A DNA stretch of 64,000 bases from Altericroceibacterium spongiae (GCF_003610805.1 NZ_RAPF01000006.1:62001-126000); one strand, 5' to 3'. Numbered from the stretch's first letter, positions 1 through 9,138 are shown. Translations and numbers: made by a program. The notes: generated from the sequence alone by a model not told the origin.

Positions 1-216
1 CGGAGCGAGTTCGGAGCAACGCTGAGCCAGTTCAATTCCATCCATCTCGGGCATCACAATATCGGACAGCAGAAGATCGAAATGCTGCTGTTCCAGATAG
101 GGAACCGCCTCAGTGCCCCGATCGACTGCCACAACGTCATAGCCGGCCGATTCCAGTGCCCGTTTCAGATAGGGTCGCAAAAGGTCGTCATCTTCGGCGA
201 GCAGGATTCGGGGCAT
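1..216 (-). CDS. cpdR: Response regulator CpdR, N-terminal part (gene cut by window edge)
   Basis: Single-domain receiver protein. The 72 visible residues begin MPRILLAEDDDLLR and hold the acidic pair (EDD, residues 8-10) and the phospho-acceptor Asp in LLLSDIVMPEMDG. In alphaproteobacteria CpdR, when unphosphorylated, helps deliver cell-cycle substrates to ClpXP, and it is controlled by the CckA-ChpT phosphorelay. The start ATG at 216 gives the canonical receiver N-terminus. The C-terminal third lies outside the window. It is divergent from an N-formylglutamate amidohydrolase gene, a neighbourhood common in sphingomonads. The CpdR assignment rests on that context and on receiver similarity, because the C-terminus is not visible. 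Confidence 0.82.
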   Translation of the reverse strand, partial: MPRILLAEDDDLLRPYLKRALESAGYDVVAVDRGTEAVPYLEQQHFDLLLSDIVMPEMDGIELAQRCSELAP

Positions 217-425
217 GTCATGGTCCTTGGCGATATCGGGTAGTGACAGCCTCCATATGGTGTCGCTGTGGGTTAATCTCCTTTTGTAAAGGAGGTGCCC
301 AGCTTTGAAACAGCCTGTACAGAGCATTGAGTGTTGCTGCAGTGTGCAGCGTGTTTTTTGACAGACAGATTGCAGCGGGGCAGCGTGCACCCATTGCAAT
401 TGTGGCAGAAGGGCGGGGTGATTCG
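217..425. other. Intergenic region between cpdR and the FGase gene
   Basis: Divergent spacer of about 210 nt. It contains a short perfect hairpin (CTCCTTT at 278-284, AAAGGAG at 288-294, 3-nt loop) that has no T-tract on either strand. An in-frame ATG at 327 could extend the downstream gene, but the extension looks unlike the family's N-terminus. No clear promoter was recognised by eye. Confidence 0.4.
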
Positions 426-1340
426 ATGCAGGTGCAAGGCGGGCATATTCCGGGTACTCTCGGACGGGCCGCTTTTAGCTGGCAGTCGAGCGGCAAGCCT
501 GAAATTCCGGTTGTCATTGCCGCTCCTCATGGGGGGCGTATCTATCCCCCGGCCATGCGATCTCACATGCGTGAACTAGAGCAATCGGCGCTCAAGCTGG
601 AGGACCGATATGTCGATCTGCTGGCAGAAGCCATTATGCGCCGGACCGGGGCTGGGCTGCTGATTGCGCACGCGCCACGTGCAATGATCGATCTTAATCG
701 CGCGCCCGACGATGTCGATATATCCATGCTGTCCGGTCTGGTCCCTGTGGAGCTGCGCCATCGTCGGATGACTAATCGGGCACGCAGCGGTCTGGGCCTC
801 GTGCCGCGCCGTCTCGGCGGAATCGGAGAGATTTGGAACGGGCGCCTGCCTTACAGGGATCTGGTGGCGCGGATTGAGTCGGTTCACCGGCCTTACCATG
901 CCCAGCTTGCGGGGATGTTGCATGAAACACGACAGCGCTGGGGGGCTGCCTTGTTGCTCGATCTGCATTCCATGCCTCCTTTGGGCCCGAAACATGGTGT
1001 GGCTGCAGCACCTGATTTTGTAGTGGGAGACCGGTTCGGCGGGGCTTGCGATGCGCAATTATGTGCGCGGGCGCTCAGCCATTTGGGGGCCAGTGGCTGG
1101 CTGGTGGCGCATAACCGGCCGTATTCCGGTGGCTATGTGCTTGATCGCCATGCTGCACCACGTCACGATATTCATGCTTTTCAGCTCGAAATTTGCCGGA
1201 CAACTTATCTCAACAAGGATTTGCGCGACTTATCCGACGACGCCGGGACAATTATCGAAGCTGTTGCTGGAATGGTTCATGCGCTCGTCGATGAGGTTGT
1301 GATGCTGGGCGGGCGTAATCTCGATCAGGCAGCTGAGTAA
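426..1340 (+). CDS. N-formylglutamate amidohydrolase family protein
   Basis: A 304-residue zinc-dependent amidohydrolase of the FGase family, which releases formate and glutamate from N-formylglutamate at the end of histidine degradation. Visible motifs are PHGGRIYPP near the N-terminus, LIAHAPRAMIDLNRAPDD, LLLDLHSMPP (metal-site HS) and PYSGGYVLDRH. No other hut genes are adjacent, so the substrate is inferred from family only. The ATG at 426 is preferred over the upstream in-frame ATG at 327, because it places family similarity near the N-terminus and has a G-rich stretch (GGGCGGGG) about 9 nt upstream. Confidence 0.85.
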   Translation: MQVQGGHIPGTLGRAAFSWQSSGKPEIPVVIAAPHGGRIYPPAMRSHMRELEQSALKLEDRYVDLLAEAIMRRTGAGLLIAHAPRAMIDLNRAPDDVDISMLSGLVPVELRHRRMTNRARSGLGLVPRRLGGIGEIWNGRLPYRDLVARIESVHRPYHAQLAGMLHETRQRWGAALLLDLHSMPPLGPKHGVAAAPDFVVGDRFGGACDAQLCARALSHLGASGWLVAHNRPYSGGYVLDRHAAPRHDIHAFQLEICRTTYLNKDLRDLSDDAGTIIEAVAGMVHALVDEVVMLGGRNLDQAAE

Positions 1341-1364
1341 CTTCCGGCCAGCGTCTAGCGGCAT

Positions 1365-1397
1365 GAAAAAACCACCTCGTGCATATGCACGAGGTGG
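1365..1397 (-). terminator. Intrinsic terminator of the candidate sRNA
   Basis: A perfect 26-bp palindrome (1372-1397; arms CCACCTCGTGCAT and ATGCACGAGGTGG) is followed on the minus strand by an uninterrupted run of T (1371-1365). There is no comparable T-tract on the plus side, so the terminator points leftwards and cannot serve the FGase gene. Confidence 0.85.
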
Positions 1398-1468
1398 CCA
1401 AGGTTCAGGGAGGAGGTGCAAGGGGTGCACCTGTCCGGCATCGCCATGAGGGGAGCGGCAGCCGGACA
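1365..1468 (-). ncRNA. Candidate small RNA with CCUCCUCCC (anti-Shine-Dalgarno) motif
   Basis: Read on the minus strand this gap between two genes looks like a complete sRNA gene. A first stem pairs TGTCCGGC (1468-1461) with GCCGGACA (1439-1432). A second stem pairs AGGTGCA (1432-1426) with TGCACCT (1420-1414). Next comes CCTCCTCCC, then a strong intrinsic terminator at 1397-1365. A plausible promoter lies just upstream. Alphaproteobacterial trans-acting sRNAs with CUCCUCC-type motifs (cuckoo, CcsR and alpha-r families) target Shine-Dalgarno sequences. Membership of any of those families was not tested. The 5' end is inferred from the promoter. Confidence 0.6.
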
Positions 1469-1473
1469 TCTCC

Positions 1474-1501
1474 AAAATAATCATTCGGTTTAACAGTTCA
1501 A
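1474..1501 (-). promoter_or_regulatory. Possible sigma70-type promoter of the sRNA
   Basis: On the minus strand TTGAAC (1501-1496) and TATTTT (1479-1474) are separated by 16 nt. Initiation would be near 1467, right at the first stem of the sRNA candidate. Both boxes are imperfect. Confidence 0.4.
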
Positions 1502-1593
1502 GACAGTCCGTCCGCTCAAAAGGCAAATTCGTCTAAATCGTTTTGTATATCGGGCAGATGGACTGTCAGAACCGTTGAATAAAAATGATGAAA

Positions 1594-2397
1594 TCAGTTG
1601 ATCTGAGTTTTGGGAAGATCGGCATTGCCTGCATTGGCACCGGCCGCCGGGCCTTTGCCCTGTTCAACCTGCTTGGCAAAGATGATGCGCATCTGATCAA
1701 GCGAGAAAAGATGAGCGAAAATCAGCGGCAGGAGACCGTTCTGATTCCAGCTGCGAAGCTGATCGCCACGCACTTCGCGCAGTTTGTCCTGATTGACCAT
1801 TTTGAAACCGCGATAAACGAAAGGCTTTTCCTCGCCATTACGCTGAATCGCCACTTCGCCATCCATCAGCAGGTCGGCTTTCTGGAGTTCTTCTACAAAG
1901 GACTGTGTGCGCTGCCCGGCTTCTTCGAAACGCTGGCAGAATTGCAGCAATTCCTGCGTGTGTTCTGTCGGCTTTTCTTCAGCGAAGAGTTCGGCGCCGT
2001 CCTTGAATTTGCCGACCAGCTTGCTCGACGGATCGAAACAAAGCGACATGTTGTCGGAGCTCGGGTCCAGCTTGGCGAGCAGGAAGGGATAACGGCGGGC
2101 ATAGGCCGGAACATAGAAGTCGCCGATAGCTTTACCGTCATCTTCGAAGAACACGTTTACACCTTCATGCAGACCCATCAGAGCCAGGGGCACAGGCTTT
2201 TCACTGTTTGAGAAGACGATCGGAAAGTTACGCTGAGCCCGGGCAAATTCGTCCACGGTCAGCGGGATCGCATGCTGACCGGCGATCCACGGTGCTTTGT
2301 CGACCGATTTTGCCTTCCATTCCGCATGGTCGCGGCTGTTGAGAGGCATAAGGTCACTATAAAAAAGAGGCAGGTTTGCTTGCGGCGCACTGGCCAT
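1594..2397 (-). CDS. sapC: SapC family protein
   Basis: A 267-residue protein of the SapC family, named after the S-layer-associated gene of Campylobacter and widespread as a stand-alone gene in sphingomonads and caulobacters. Recognisable stretches are LPLFYSDLMPLNS at the N-terminus, VPLALMGLHEGVNVFF in the middle and FMVYRGFKMV-like FVYRGFKMVNQDKL near residue 210. No signal peptide is seen. The molecular function is unknown. The gene stands alone and is followed by the sRNA candidate, which points the same way. Confidence 0.85.
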   Translation of the reverse strand: MASAPQANLPLFYSDLMPLNSRDHAEWKAKSVDKAPWIAGQHAIPLTVDEFARAQRNFPIVFSNSEKPVPLALMGLHEGVNVFFEDDGKAIGDFYVPAYARRYPFLLAKLDPSSDNMSLCFDPSSKLVGKFKDGAELFAEEKPTEHTQELLQFCQRFEEAGQRTQSFVEELQKADLLMDGEVAIQRNGEEKPFVYRGFKMVNQDKLREVRGDQLRSWNQNGLLPLIFAHLFSLDQMRIIFAKQVEQGKGPAAGANAGNADLPKTQIN

Positions 2398-2470
2398 TTT
2401 AACTCTCCGCAGATGCTAAAGACTATCGGATCACGCTATACCGATTGGGTAAACGCATCCCCTAGATTGC

Positions 2471-3910
2471 TTACCCTTTATCCGCAAGCCATACGAGTTT
2501 TCCCGGATTGAGATGCTGTTCAGGGTCGAGCGCCTGTTTTACAGCTCGCATCATTTTGAGTGAGACAGGATCGGCAAGGTGGTCCAATTCATGAATTTTA
2601 AGCTGACCGATGCCATGCTCAGCGCTAATAGAACCACCCCAGTCAGTGACAAGTTTATAAACAAAGGCGCTGATTTCTTTGCCTTTTGTTCTTTCCCATG
2701 CGCCGGGTTCTGCGCCTTGGGGGGCGAGAACATGATAATGGACATTGCCGTCTCCCAAATGTCCAAATGCCACTCCGACAGTGCCTGGATAGCGTTTTTC
2801 AACTAGGGGAACCGCTTCGGCAACAAATGCAGCCATTTTGGACACCGGAACGGATATATCATGCTGTACCGCAGGGCCGATAGCGCGTTCAGCAGGTGAA
2901 ATATCCTCTCGAATAGCCCAGAAATCTTCCGCCTGCGTTTCGTTGGCGGCAATTGTGGCATCTTCCACCAGTCCTTCTTCAAACGCCGTTTCGAGCAAAT
3001 TCATGGCTAAGTCCTGTAAGCGCTCGGCCGTGGCGGCATCGGCGGTTAGCTCGATCAGGCAGTGCCATTCATGATTGTCTTGTAGCGGTGCGCGAGCTTC
3101 GGGAGCATAATCGAGCACCGCTTCGAGACTATGACGAGGCAGTACTTCGAAGCCTTCCAGCGCTTCACCGGCTACCTTATTGGCATGGAGGAACAGTTTA
3201 CGGGCATCGAGAATGGAGGCAACACCAGCCCACAACACGGCACGGTCGGCTACAGCCGGGATCAGGCGCAGTGTGGCAGCTGTGACAATGCCCAGCGTGC
3301 CTTCAGACCCGATCAGTAATTGTTTGAGGTCGAAACCGCGATTGTCTTTCTTGAGTGGTGTGAGCGTGTCGAACACGCTGCCATCAGCGAGCACAGCTTG
3401 CAGACCGAGAACCTGCGCGCGCATAGAACCATGGCGCAGAACCTGCGTGCCTCCGGCATTAGTGGAAATCAGTCCGCCAATCGTCGCGGAACCCTTGCCG
3501 CCCAATGTGAGGGGAAAGCGAAGTTGCTTTTCTTCGGCTGCCTCGTGCAATGTCTGGAGAATTACGCCAGCCTGACAAGTCACTTCGCGTGCCTGCTCGT
3601 CGAATCGCGTGATTGCATTCATGCGGCGCAGCGAAAGAATGATGGCCTTGCCCGACCTGTCGGGAGTTGCACCGCCCGACATGCCGCTATTGCCGCCCTG
3701 AGGCACGATCGGGATATCGTAATCGGCGCAAAGCCTGACGAAAGCAGAGACCTCTTCCACCGAAGCCGGTGATGCCATGCCGAGCGCCTTGCCGGTGAAC
3801 CGGCCGCGCCAGTCGGTCAGCCATGGCTCCATGACATCGGCATCGCGAGTGAAACCCTTGCTGCCGAGACAGTCGGCAGCGGCAGATAAAAATTCAGCGT
3901 AATGACTCAT
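2471..3910 (-). CDS. FAD-binding oxidase, D-2-hydroxyacid (D-lactate/2-hydroxyglutarate) dehydrogenase type
   Basis: A 479-residue flavoprotein of the GlcD/D2HGDH family. The PCMH-type FAD-binding domain has IVPQGGNSGMSGG (about residues 60-75) and GGLISTNAGGTQVLRHGSMR. The C-terminal cap holds AFGHLGDGNVHYHV and the family signature ISAEHGIGQLK. Such enzymes oxidise D-lactate, glycolate or D-2-hydroxyglutarate and pass electrons to a quinone, cytochrome or ETF. The substrate cannot be told from sequence. The ATG at 3910 (MSHYAEF) is chosen over a start 11 codons upstream. There is no operon partner. Confidence 0.85.
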   Translation of the reverse strand: MSHYAEFLSAAADCLGSKGFTRDADVMEPWLTDWRGRFTGKALGMASPASVEEVSAFVRLCADYDIPIVPQGGNSGMSGGATPDRSGKAIILSLRRMNAITRFDEQAREVTCQAGVILQTLHEAAEEKQLRFPLTLGGKGSATIGGLISTNAGGTQVLRHGSMRAQVLGLQAVLADGSVFDTLTPLKKDNRGFDLKQLLIGSEGTLGIVTAATLRLIPAVADRAVLWAGVASILDARKLFLHANKVAGEALEGFEVLPRHSLEAVLDYAPEARAPLQDNHEWHCLIELTADAATAERLQDLAMNLLETAFEEGLVEDATIAANETQAEDFWAIREDISPAERAIGPAVQHDISVPVSKMAAFVAEAVPLVEKRYPGTVGVAFGHLGDGNVHYHVLAPQGAEPGAWERTKGKEISAFVYKLVTDWGGSISAEHGIGQLKIHELDHLADPVSLKMMRAVKQALDPEQHLNPGKLVWLADKG

Positions 3911-4115
3911 AGTTGGAACTTTTGCCCGATCCGGCAGCGGCATGCCAGTACGGTGCGGGATTATTCATTTGCAAGGGCGTCGAAGCAGGAAGAGGCGCGG
4001 ATAAGACGTTCTCTTGTCAAGACGAGTGGAATTAAGGCATCATTCAATTCGACGGTTTTAAAAAGAGGGGAATGATCGGCCGCTTTGGCGCCGCCGCTAT
4101 GTGATAAATTGCCAG

Positions 4116-4721
4116 ATGAACAGTCTAACCGCTCTTCTTGCATCTTTTGCACTTCTTGTTCCGGTATCCGCAGCGGATATGGTTACAGACGATGCCAGTT
4201 TGCCGACAGTTCCAACTGTGGGCCACGCGGCTGTTTCCGCGCATCTGACTGAACACAGTGAACCAGAAGAGCTGACTGGCGGCAGTTCTTATGAACAAGC
4301 AGTGCCGCTCGTGGCTGGGTATTCGACTCCGGTGAATCATCAGGTGCGAATAGAGCGGCGTGTGATTATCCGTATTGCTCCGACGGCGCCCAGCACTCGC
4401 CAGCAAATGCTGGCCCAGTTGCCGCGTAGGGAAATGCCGACCCGCTTCGAAGAGAAAAAGCTGAAAGGCTGTATCGATATAAAAGATATCGCCGGTACGC
4501 AGCCAGCCCATCCCAACCGTTTGCTCCTGTTTATGCGGGATCGTCGTGTATTGAGCGTCGCACTGGAAGACCGCTGTAAAGCGCGCGATTTCTATTCCGG
4601 TTTTTATGTCGAGCGGAATAAGGACGGAAAATTATGTTCCGGGCGTGACAGTTTGCAATCGCGGGCCGGATCGAGTTGCGAAGTGGAGCGGCTCAGTCGT
4701 CTGGTGGCGTGGCAGCAATAG
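4116..4721 (+). CDS. Hypothetical secreted protein
   Basis: A 201-residue protein not recognised as any named family. It starts MNSLTALLASFALLVPVSAA, a convincing Sec signal peptide with cleavage after AA near residue 21. The mature part has a low-complexity stretch (residues 25-65), then a basic region (IERRVIIRIAP), and a C-terminal half with four Cys (GCIDIKD, DRCKARDFYSGFYV, LCSGRD, SSCEV) that could form disulfides in the periplasm. It is divergent from the FAD-oxidase gene. No function can be assigned. Confidence 0.65.
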   Translation: MNSLTALLASFALLVPVSAADMVTDDASLPTVPTVGHAAVSAHLTEHSEPEELTGGSSYEQAVPLVAGYSTPVNHQVRIERRVIIRIAPTAPSTRQQMLAQLPRREMPTRFEEKKLKGCIDIKDIAGTQPAHPNRLLLFMRDRRVLSVALEDRCKARDFYSGFYVERNKDGKLCSGRDSLQSRAGSSCEVERLSRLVAWQQ

Positions 4722-4853
4722 TCGCTATTCCCGCATTTTCTTGACTTTTTCACAGATCGGTGCATAGGCGGCGCATGTTGGAGGCGGCATTGGTGCCGCC
4801 ATTTTCCTTTTGGTGAATAACCGCCAAATCCAGATCCGGACATTACAACGCTT

Positions 4854-6224
4854 ATGAAATTTGCCGATCTCGGCCTGTCTGATAAATTGCTGCAAGCGGT
4901 GGAAGCCGCTGGCTATACCGAGCCCACGCCCATTCAGGCGCAGGCGATTCCTCAGGTCCAGATGATGAAGGACCTCATTGCCATCGCTCAGACAGGGACG
5001 GGCAAAACTGCCAGTTTCGTACTGCCGATGATCGATATTCTGGATCAGGGGCGCAAGCGTGCACGCATGCCACGGTCGTTGATTCTCGCGCCGACTCGCG
5101 AACTGGCCGTGCAGGTGGCGGATAATTTTGAGCAGTATGGTAAAAACCACTCGCTCTCCATGGCACTGTTGATTGGCGGTGTGCAGATGGGCGATCAGGT
5201 GAAGGCGCTCGACGAAGGTGTCGATGTATTGATCGCTACGCCAGGTCGTCTGATGGACCTGTTTGAGCGTGGTAAAATTTTGCTGACTGGCTGTGAACTG
5301 CTGGTCATTGATGAAGCCGATCGGATGCTCGATATGGGTTTTATTCCCGATATCGAATCGATTTGTGAAAAGCTCCCGGCTAGTCGGCAGACACTGCTGT
5401 TTTCGGCCACCATGCCGCCGCCTATCAAGAAGCTGGCGGACCGGTTTCTGACCAATCCGAAATATATCGAAGTGGCACGCCCGGCCACCGCGAATATCAA
5501 TATCGCGCAGCATCAGGTAAAAGTCATTCCGCGTAAGAAGCGCGAAGTGTTGCGCTATCTGTTGCGCAATGACGATGTGCAGACCGCAATCATCTTCGCC
5601 AATCGCAAGACGACAGTGCGTGAGCTGGCCAAAAGCCTGAAACGCTCAGGTTTCGCCGTAGGCGAGATTCATGGCGATATGGACCAGTCGAGCCGAATGG
5701 CGGAACTGGCTTTGTTTAAGGGTGGCGAGATCAATATTCTGGTGGCTTCGGATGTCGCTGCACGCGGCATTGACATCAAAGGCGTCAGCCACGTTTTCAA
5801 TTTCGATACACCCTGGCACCCGGACGATTATGTCCATCGGATCGGTCGTACCGGCCGGGCAGGAGCCAAAGGTCGTGCCTTTACTTTCGTGACTGATGCC
5901 GACGCTGAAGCAGTTGCTAATATTGAAAAGCTGACCGGTATGAAGATTCCCGAGTGGGAATTTGAGGAAGCCGCAACTAGCAAAAAAGGCGCTGCCGCAG
6001 ATAAGGCTTCTGTTCAGGATTCAACGGAAGCAGCACCTAAACGCAGTTCAACTCGCCGTAAATCGACGAAAGATGTCGAAGAAAAATCCCGGAAGACGGC
6101 TTCTGCAGCCAGGAGCAACACGTCAAGACGCAAGTCCCGTGCGCAGGAAGAGGATAATCAGGATATTGCGGGCGAATGGCATGGTCCGATTCCTGAATTT
6201 CTTTCGATTTCGGCGATTCCCTGA
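4854..6224 (+). CDS. DEAD-box ATP-dependent RNA helicase
   Basis: A 456-residue RNA helicase of the RhlE/DeaD group. All core motifs are visible in order: Q-motif PTPIQAQAIP, AQTGTGKT (motif I), PTRELA (Ia), TPGR, DEAD in VIDEADRMLDMGF, SAT (III), IHGDMDQSSR, ARGIDIKGVSHV and HRIGRTGRAG (VI). The last 85 residues are a lysine/arginine/serine-rich disordered tail, typical of RNA-binding extensions. Likely roles are ribosome assembly and mRNA remodelling. It is a single gene, convergent with the UvrD-type gene downstream. Confidence 0.92.
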   Translation: MKFADLGLSDKLLQAVEAAGYTEPTPIQAQAIPQVQMMKDLIAIAQTGTGKTASFVLPMIDILDQGRKRARMPRSLILAPTRELAVQVADNFEQYGKNHSLSMALLIGGVQMGDQVKALDEGVDVLIATPGRLMDLFERGKILLTGCELLVIDEADRMLDMGFIPDIESICEKLPASRQTLLFSATMPPPIKKLADRFLTNPKYIEVARPATANINIAQHQVKVIPRKKREVLRYLLRNDDVQTAIIFANRKTTVRELAKSLKRSGFAVGEIHGDMDQSSRMAELALFKGGEINILVASDVAARGIDIKGVSHVFNFDTPWHPDDYVHRIGRTGRAGAKGRAFTFVTDADAEAVANIEKLTGMKIPEWEFEEAATSKKGAAADKASVQDSTEAAPKRSSTRRKSTKDVEEKSRKTASAARSNTSRRKSRAQEEDNQDIAGEWHGPIPEFLSISAIP

Positions 6225-6301
6225 AGACTGGTGGGCTCAGACAGGAAAAGCAGGACTGTTGTTAGCAGGTCGTAGCAGGCCGTTTCGACGGTAATTTGGC
6301 G

Positions 6302-8626
6302 TCAGGCTAGTTTCACAAAACTGTCGAGCAGTCTTTTTCGGCCAGTGCTTTCGAAGTCGATTTCCAGCTTATTGCCTTCCTGAGCAACAACTTTGCCATA
6401 GCCGAATTTATCATGAAATACGCGCGCGCCGATGGCGATATCGCTGCGTGGTTTGGCTGCGAAGCTGGCTGCACTGCGGCCGGTTTCACGAATGCGTTTA
6501 GGTGCGGTTTCGTATCCGGTGCTGAGCGCGCGTTGCCAGCCGGGCCCGCGATGGCCTGACCGGTCGGGACGGTTCTGCGCGACATGCGCGAACGGATCTT
6601 CCTGTTCGCTCCAGTTCGCACGCCATAGCGACGCACCGCCGGTAAGCGTGGTTTCCTGTTCGATATGATCTTCGGGCAATTCCTCGATGAAGCGGGAGGG
6701 AATCGAACTGGTCCACTGTCCATAGATTCGCCGATTTGCTGCATGAAGAATGGTGCAGCGCCGCCTTGCCCGGGTGATCGCCACATAAGCCAGGCGGCGT
6801 TCTTCTTCGAGACTGGCAAGCCCGCCTTCATCGAGTGCGCGCTGCGAGGGAAACACGCCTTCCTCCCAGCCGGGTAGAAAGAGGTGGCCGAATTCGAGGC
6901 CCTTCGCAGCATGCATGGTCATGATCGTGATCTTTTCCTCATCATCGGTTGCATCGTTATCCATGACGAGGCTGACATGTTCGAGGAATTCTTCCAGTGT
7001 GTGATAATCCTCCATTGCCCGGGCGAGTTCGGTGAGGTTTTCAAGCCGTCCGGCGCTTTCGCTGGAACGGTCCGCCTGAAGCATCTGGTTATAGCCGCTT
7101 TCTTCCAAAACAGCGCGAAGCAATTCGGCAGGGCTTAATTCCTCTGCCATTTCACGCCAGCGGACAAAATCACCCATTAGCGCGGTTACAGTATTGCGTG
7201 TGCGGGCAGGCAATTCGTCCGTATCCGCGAGATCAAGAGCTGCCGCAGCCAGTGGCAGAGCAACCTGACGGGCGTGCCGGTGCATTTTCTCCAGCGTTTT
7301 GGCACCGAGTCCGCGTTTGGGTTGATTGTAAATACGTTCAAAAGCGAGATCGTCCTGCGGTTGGGCAATGACACGCAGATAGGCCAGTGCGTCGCGTATT
7401 TCTGCGCGTTCGTAGAAACGAAAACCCCCAATAATGCGATAGTTAAGGCCGACTTGTATGAAGCGGTCTTCGAATTCGCGGGTCTGGTACTGAGCACGGA
7501 CCAGAATGGCGACCTGGTCGAGCGGTGCGCCTTCCCGTTCCAGTCTTTCGATCTCATCGCCTACTCGGCGCGCTTCTTCCGGGGCATCCCAGACTCCGAT
7601 AACGCGCAGCTTTTCACCGCCGTCAAATTCGGTCCATAAGGTTTTGCCGAGGCGCTGGCTATTCTCTTCGATCAGTCCGGATGCAGCGCCGAGAATATGG
7701 GGGGTGGAACGGTAGTTTTGTTCCAGCCGGATCACTTTTGCGCCGGGAAAATCCTTCTCGAAGCGCAGGATATTGGCCACTTCAGCTCCGCGCCATGAAT
7801 AGATCGACTGATCGTCGTCACCCACTACACAAATATTCTTACGGGTCTGAGCCAGCAGGCGGAGCCAGAGATACTGGACGCCGTTAGTATCCTGATATTC
7901 GTCAACCATGATATATTTGAAGCGGTTCTGATATTGTTCGAGCACATCGTGATGTGTTCTGAAAATATTGAGAACATGCAGCAATAAATCACCGAAATCA
8001 CAGGCATTCAGTGCTTTGAGCCGTTCCTGATACTGGCGATACATGCGTGCGCCCTGGCCGTTGCCATAGGCTTCGTTTTCAACCGCATCGAGATCGTTCG
8101 GATTGAGCCCGCGATTTTTCCAACGATCGATCAGCCCGGCAAGCTGGCGAGCGGGCCAGCGTTTTTCGTCGAGACCGTTTTCGGCAATGAGTTGTTTCAG
8201 CAGACGTTGCTGATCGTCCATGTCAATGATCGTGTAATTGGATTGCAGCCCGACCAGTTCGGCATGGCGACGCAACATTCGCGCGCATATCGAATGGAAT
8301 GTCCCGAGCCAGGGCATTCCTTCCACTGCATCGCCGATTAACTGGCCGACACGATGGCGCATCTCACGCGCTGCTCTGTTGGTGAAAGTCACGCAGAGAA
8401 TTTCACTTGGCCAGGCGAGGCGATTGCGGATCAGATAAGCCAGCCTTGCGGTCAGCGCTGCCGTTTTGCCCGTTCCGGCGCCGGCCAGCATCAGCACCGG
8501 CCCTTCCGTTGTGAGCACGGCTTCACGTTGCGGTTCGTTCAGGCCATCGAGCCAGTCTGGGATGGCGGACGGGGGCGTTTCGCTGGAAGAAGGGGGCTGG
8601 GTCACGAGCGAACAGTTAGGGAACAT
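6302..8626 (-). CDS. ATP-dependent DNA helicase, UvrD/PcrA type (SF1A)
   Basis: A 774-residue SF1 helicase. Motifs are AGAGTGKTAALT (Walker A), CVTFTNRAAREM (Ia), VDEYQDTN (II), GDDDQSIYSWRGA (III), QNYRS (IV), TMHAAKGLEF (V) and YVAITRARR (VI). The C-terminus ends in a Tudor-like module (GARVFHDKFGYGKVVA), as in UvrD/PcrA, which contacts RNA polymerase. Roles are nucleotide-excision and mismatch repair and clearing of stalled complexes. The ATG at 8626 (MFPNC) is chosen over an upstream ATG at 8641. It is divergent from a small secreted-protein gene, about 80 nt away. Confidence 0.93.
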   Translation of the reverse strand: MFPNCSLVTQPPSSSETPPSAIPDWLDGLNEPQREAVLTTEGPVLMLAGAGTGKTAALTARLAYLIRNRLAWPSEILCVTFTNRAAREMRHRVGQLIGDAVEGMPWLGTFHSICARMLRRHAELVGLQSNYTIIDMDDQQRLLKQLIAENGLDEKRWPARQLAGLIDRWKNRGLNPNDLDAVENEAYGNGQGARMYRQYQERLKALNACDFGDLLLHVLNIFRTHHDVLEQYQNRFKYIMVDEYQDTNGVQYLWLRLLAQTRKNICVVGDDDQSIYSWRGAEVANILRFEKDFPGAKVIRLEQNYRSTPHILGAASGLIEENSQRLGKTLWTEFDGGEKLRVIGVWDAPEEARRVGDEIERLEREGAPLDQVAILVRAQYQTREFEDRFIQVGLNYRIIGGFRFYERAEIRDALAYLRVIAQPQDDLAFERIYNQPKRGLGAKTLEKMHRHARQVALPLAAAALDLADTDELPARTRNTVTALMGDFVRWREMAEELSPAELLRAVLEESGYNQMLQADRSSESAGRLENLTELARAMEDYHTLEEFLEHVSLVMDNDATDDEEKITIMTMHAAKGLEFGHLFLPGWEEGVFPSQRALDEGGLASLEEERRLAYVAITRARRRCTILHAANRRIYGQWTSSIPSRFIEELPEDHIEQETTLTGGASLWRANWSEQEDPFAHVAQNRPDRSGHRGPGWQRALSTGYETAPKRIRETGRSAASFAAKPRSDIAIGARVFHDKFGYGKVVAQEGNKLEIDFESTGRKRLLDSFVKLA

Positions 8627-8709
8627 CGTATCGCCGCGCAAGAGCGCTCGGGGAACCGCTTGTCGGAGCTTCCGTTGAGAAGAGGAATGAAACTTCGAGA
8701 GGAGTATTT

Positions 8710-9060
8710 ATGCGTAATCTCTTTATAGCTGCCGCCGGCGCCATGGCGCTCACCGCAATGCCTGCTGCGGCCCAGATGCAGGAAACCCCGGAGCCGATGC
8801 CGACCACCTCGGCTTCGCCGACCCAGCAGACGGCCACGGGCACTACTCGTCAGGCTCCCCGGATGGAATCGAATCCGATGATTCAACGTGTCCCGGAGCC
8901 TGTAAGCAAGACGCCCGATGGCTATCCGGTATGCGGCAAGGATCAGACCGATGGCTGCATCCAGCCGCGGGCAGCCGGCAAAAATTATGGTAACCGCCCG
9001 CTTGATTACTGGCCAGGTGAACCTGCCAGCCAGACAAAGGATAAACCGCAACCGCGTTAA
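8710..9060 (+). CDS. Small secreted protein of unknown function
   Basis: A 116-residue protein with a clear Sec signal peptide (MRNLFIAAAGAMALTAMPAAA, cleavage before QMQ). The mature part is Pro/Thr/Ser/Gln-rich, then has a conserved-looking core with two Cys (DGYPVCGKDQTDGC) and the motif NRPLDYWPGEPAS. Similar small proteins occur in sphingomonads, as I recall, but no function is known. A GAGAGGAG-type ribosome binding site lies immediately upstream. A terminator follows. Confidence 0.7.
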   Translation: MRNLFIAAAGAMALTAMPAAAQMQETPEPMPTTSASPTQQTATGTTRQAPRMESNPMIQRVPEPVSKTPDGYPVCGKDQTDGCIQPRAAGKNYGNRPLDYWPGEPASQTKDKPQPR

Positions 9061-9138
9061 AGTGTGCGTGCTGAATTCGGCCCCGTTTCTAACAGTCCGG
9101 CGATTGGGCAGAATCTGTTGTAGTTGAACCTTTATTCG

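Noticed and set aside
1230-1526. Minus-strand 98-codon frame across the sRNA candidate
   Set aside because: It runs through a terminator palindrome and into the FGase gene antisense; the RNA structure explains the sequence better.
3961-4152. Minus-strand 63-codon frame between the FAD-oxidase gene and the secreted-protein gene
   Set aside because: It overlaps the signal-peptide start of the plus-strand gene, lacks a ribosome binding site and resembles nothing.
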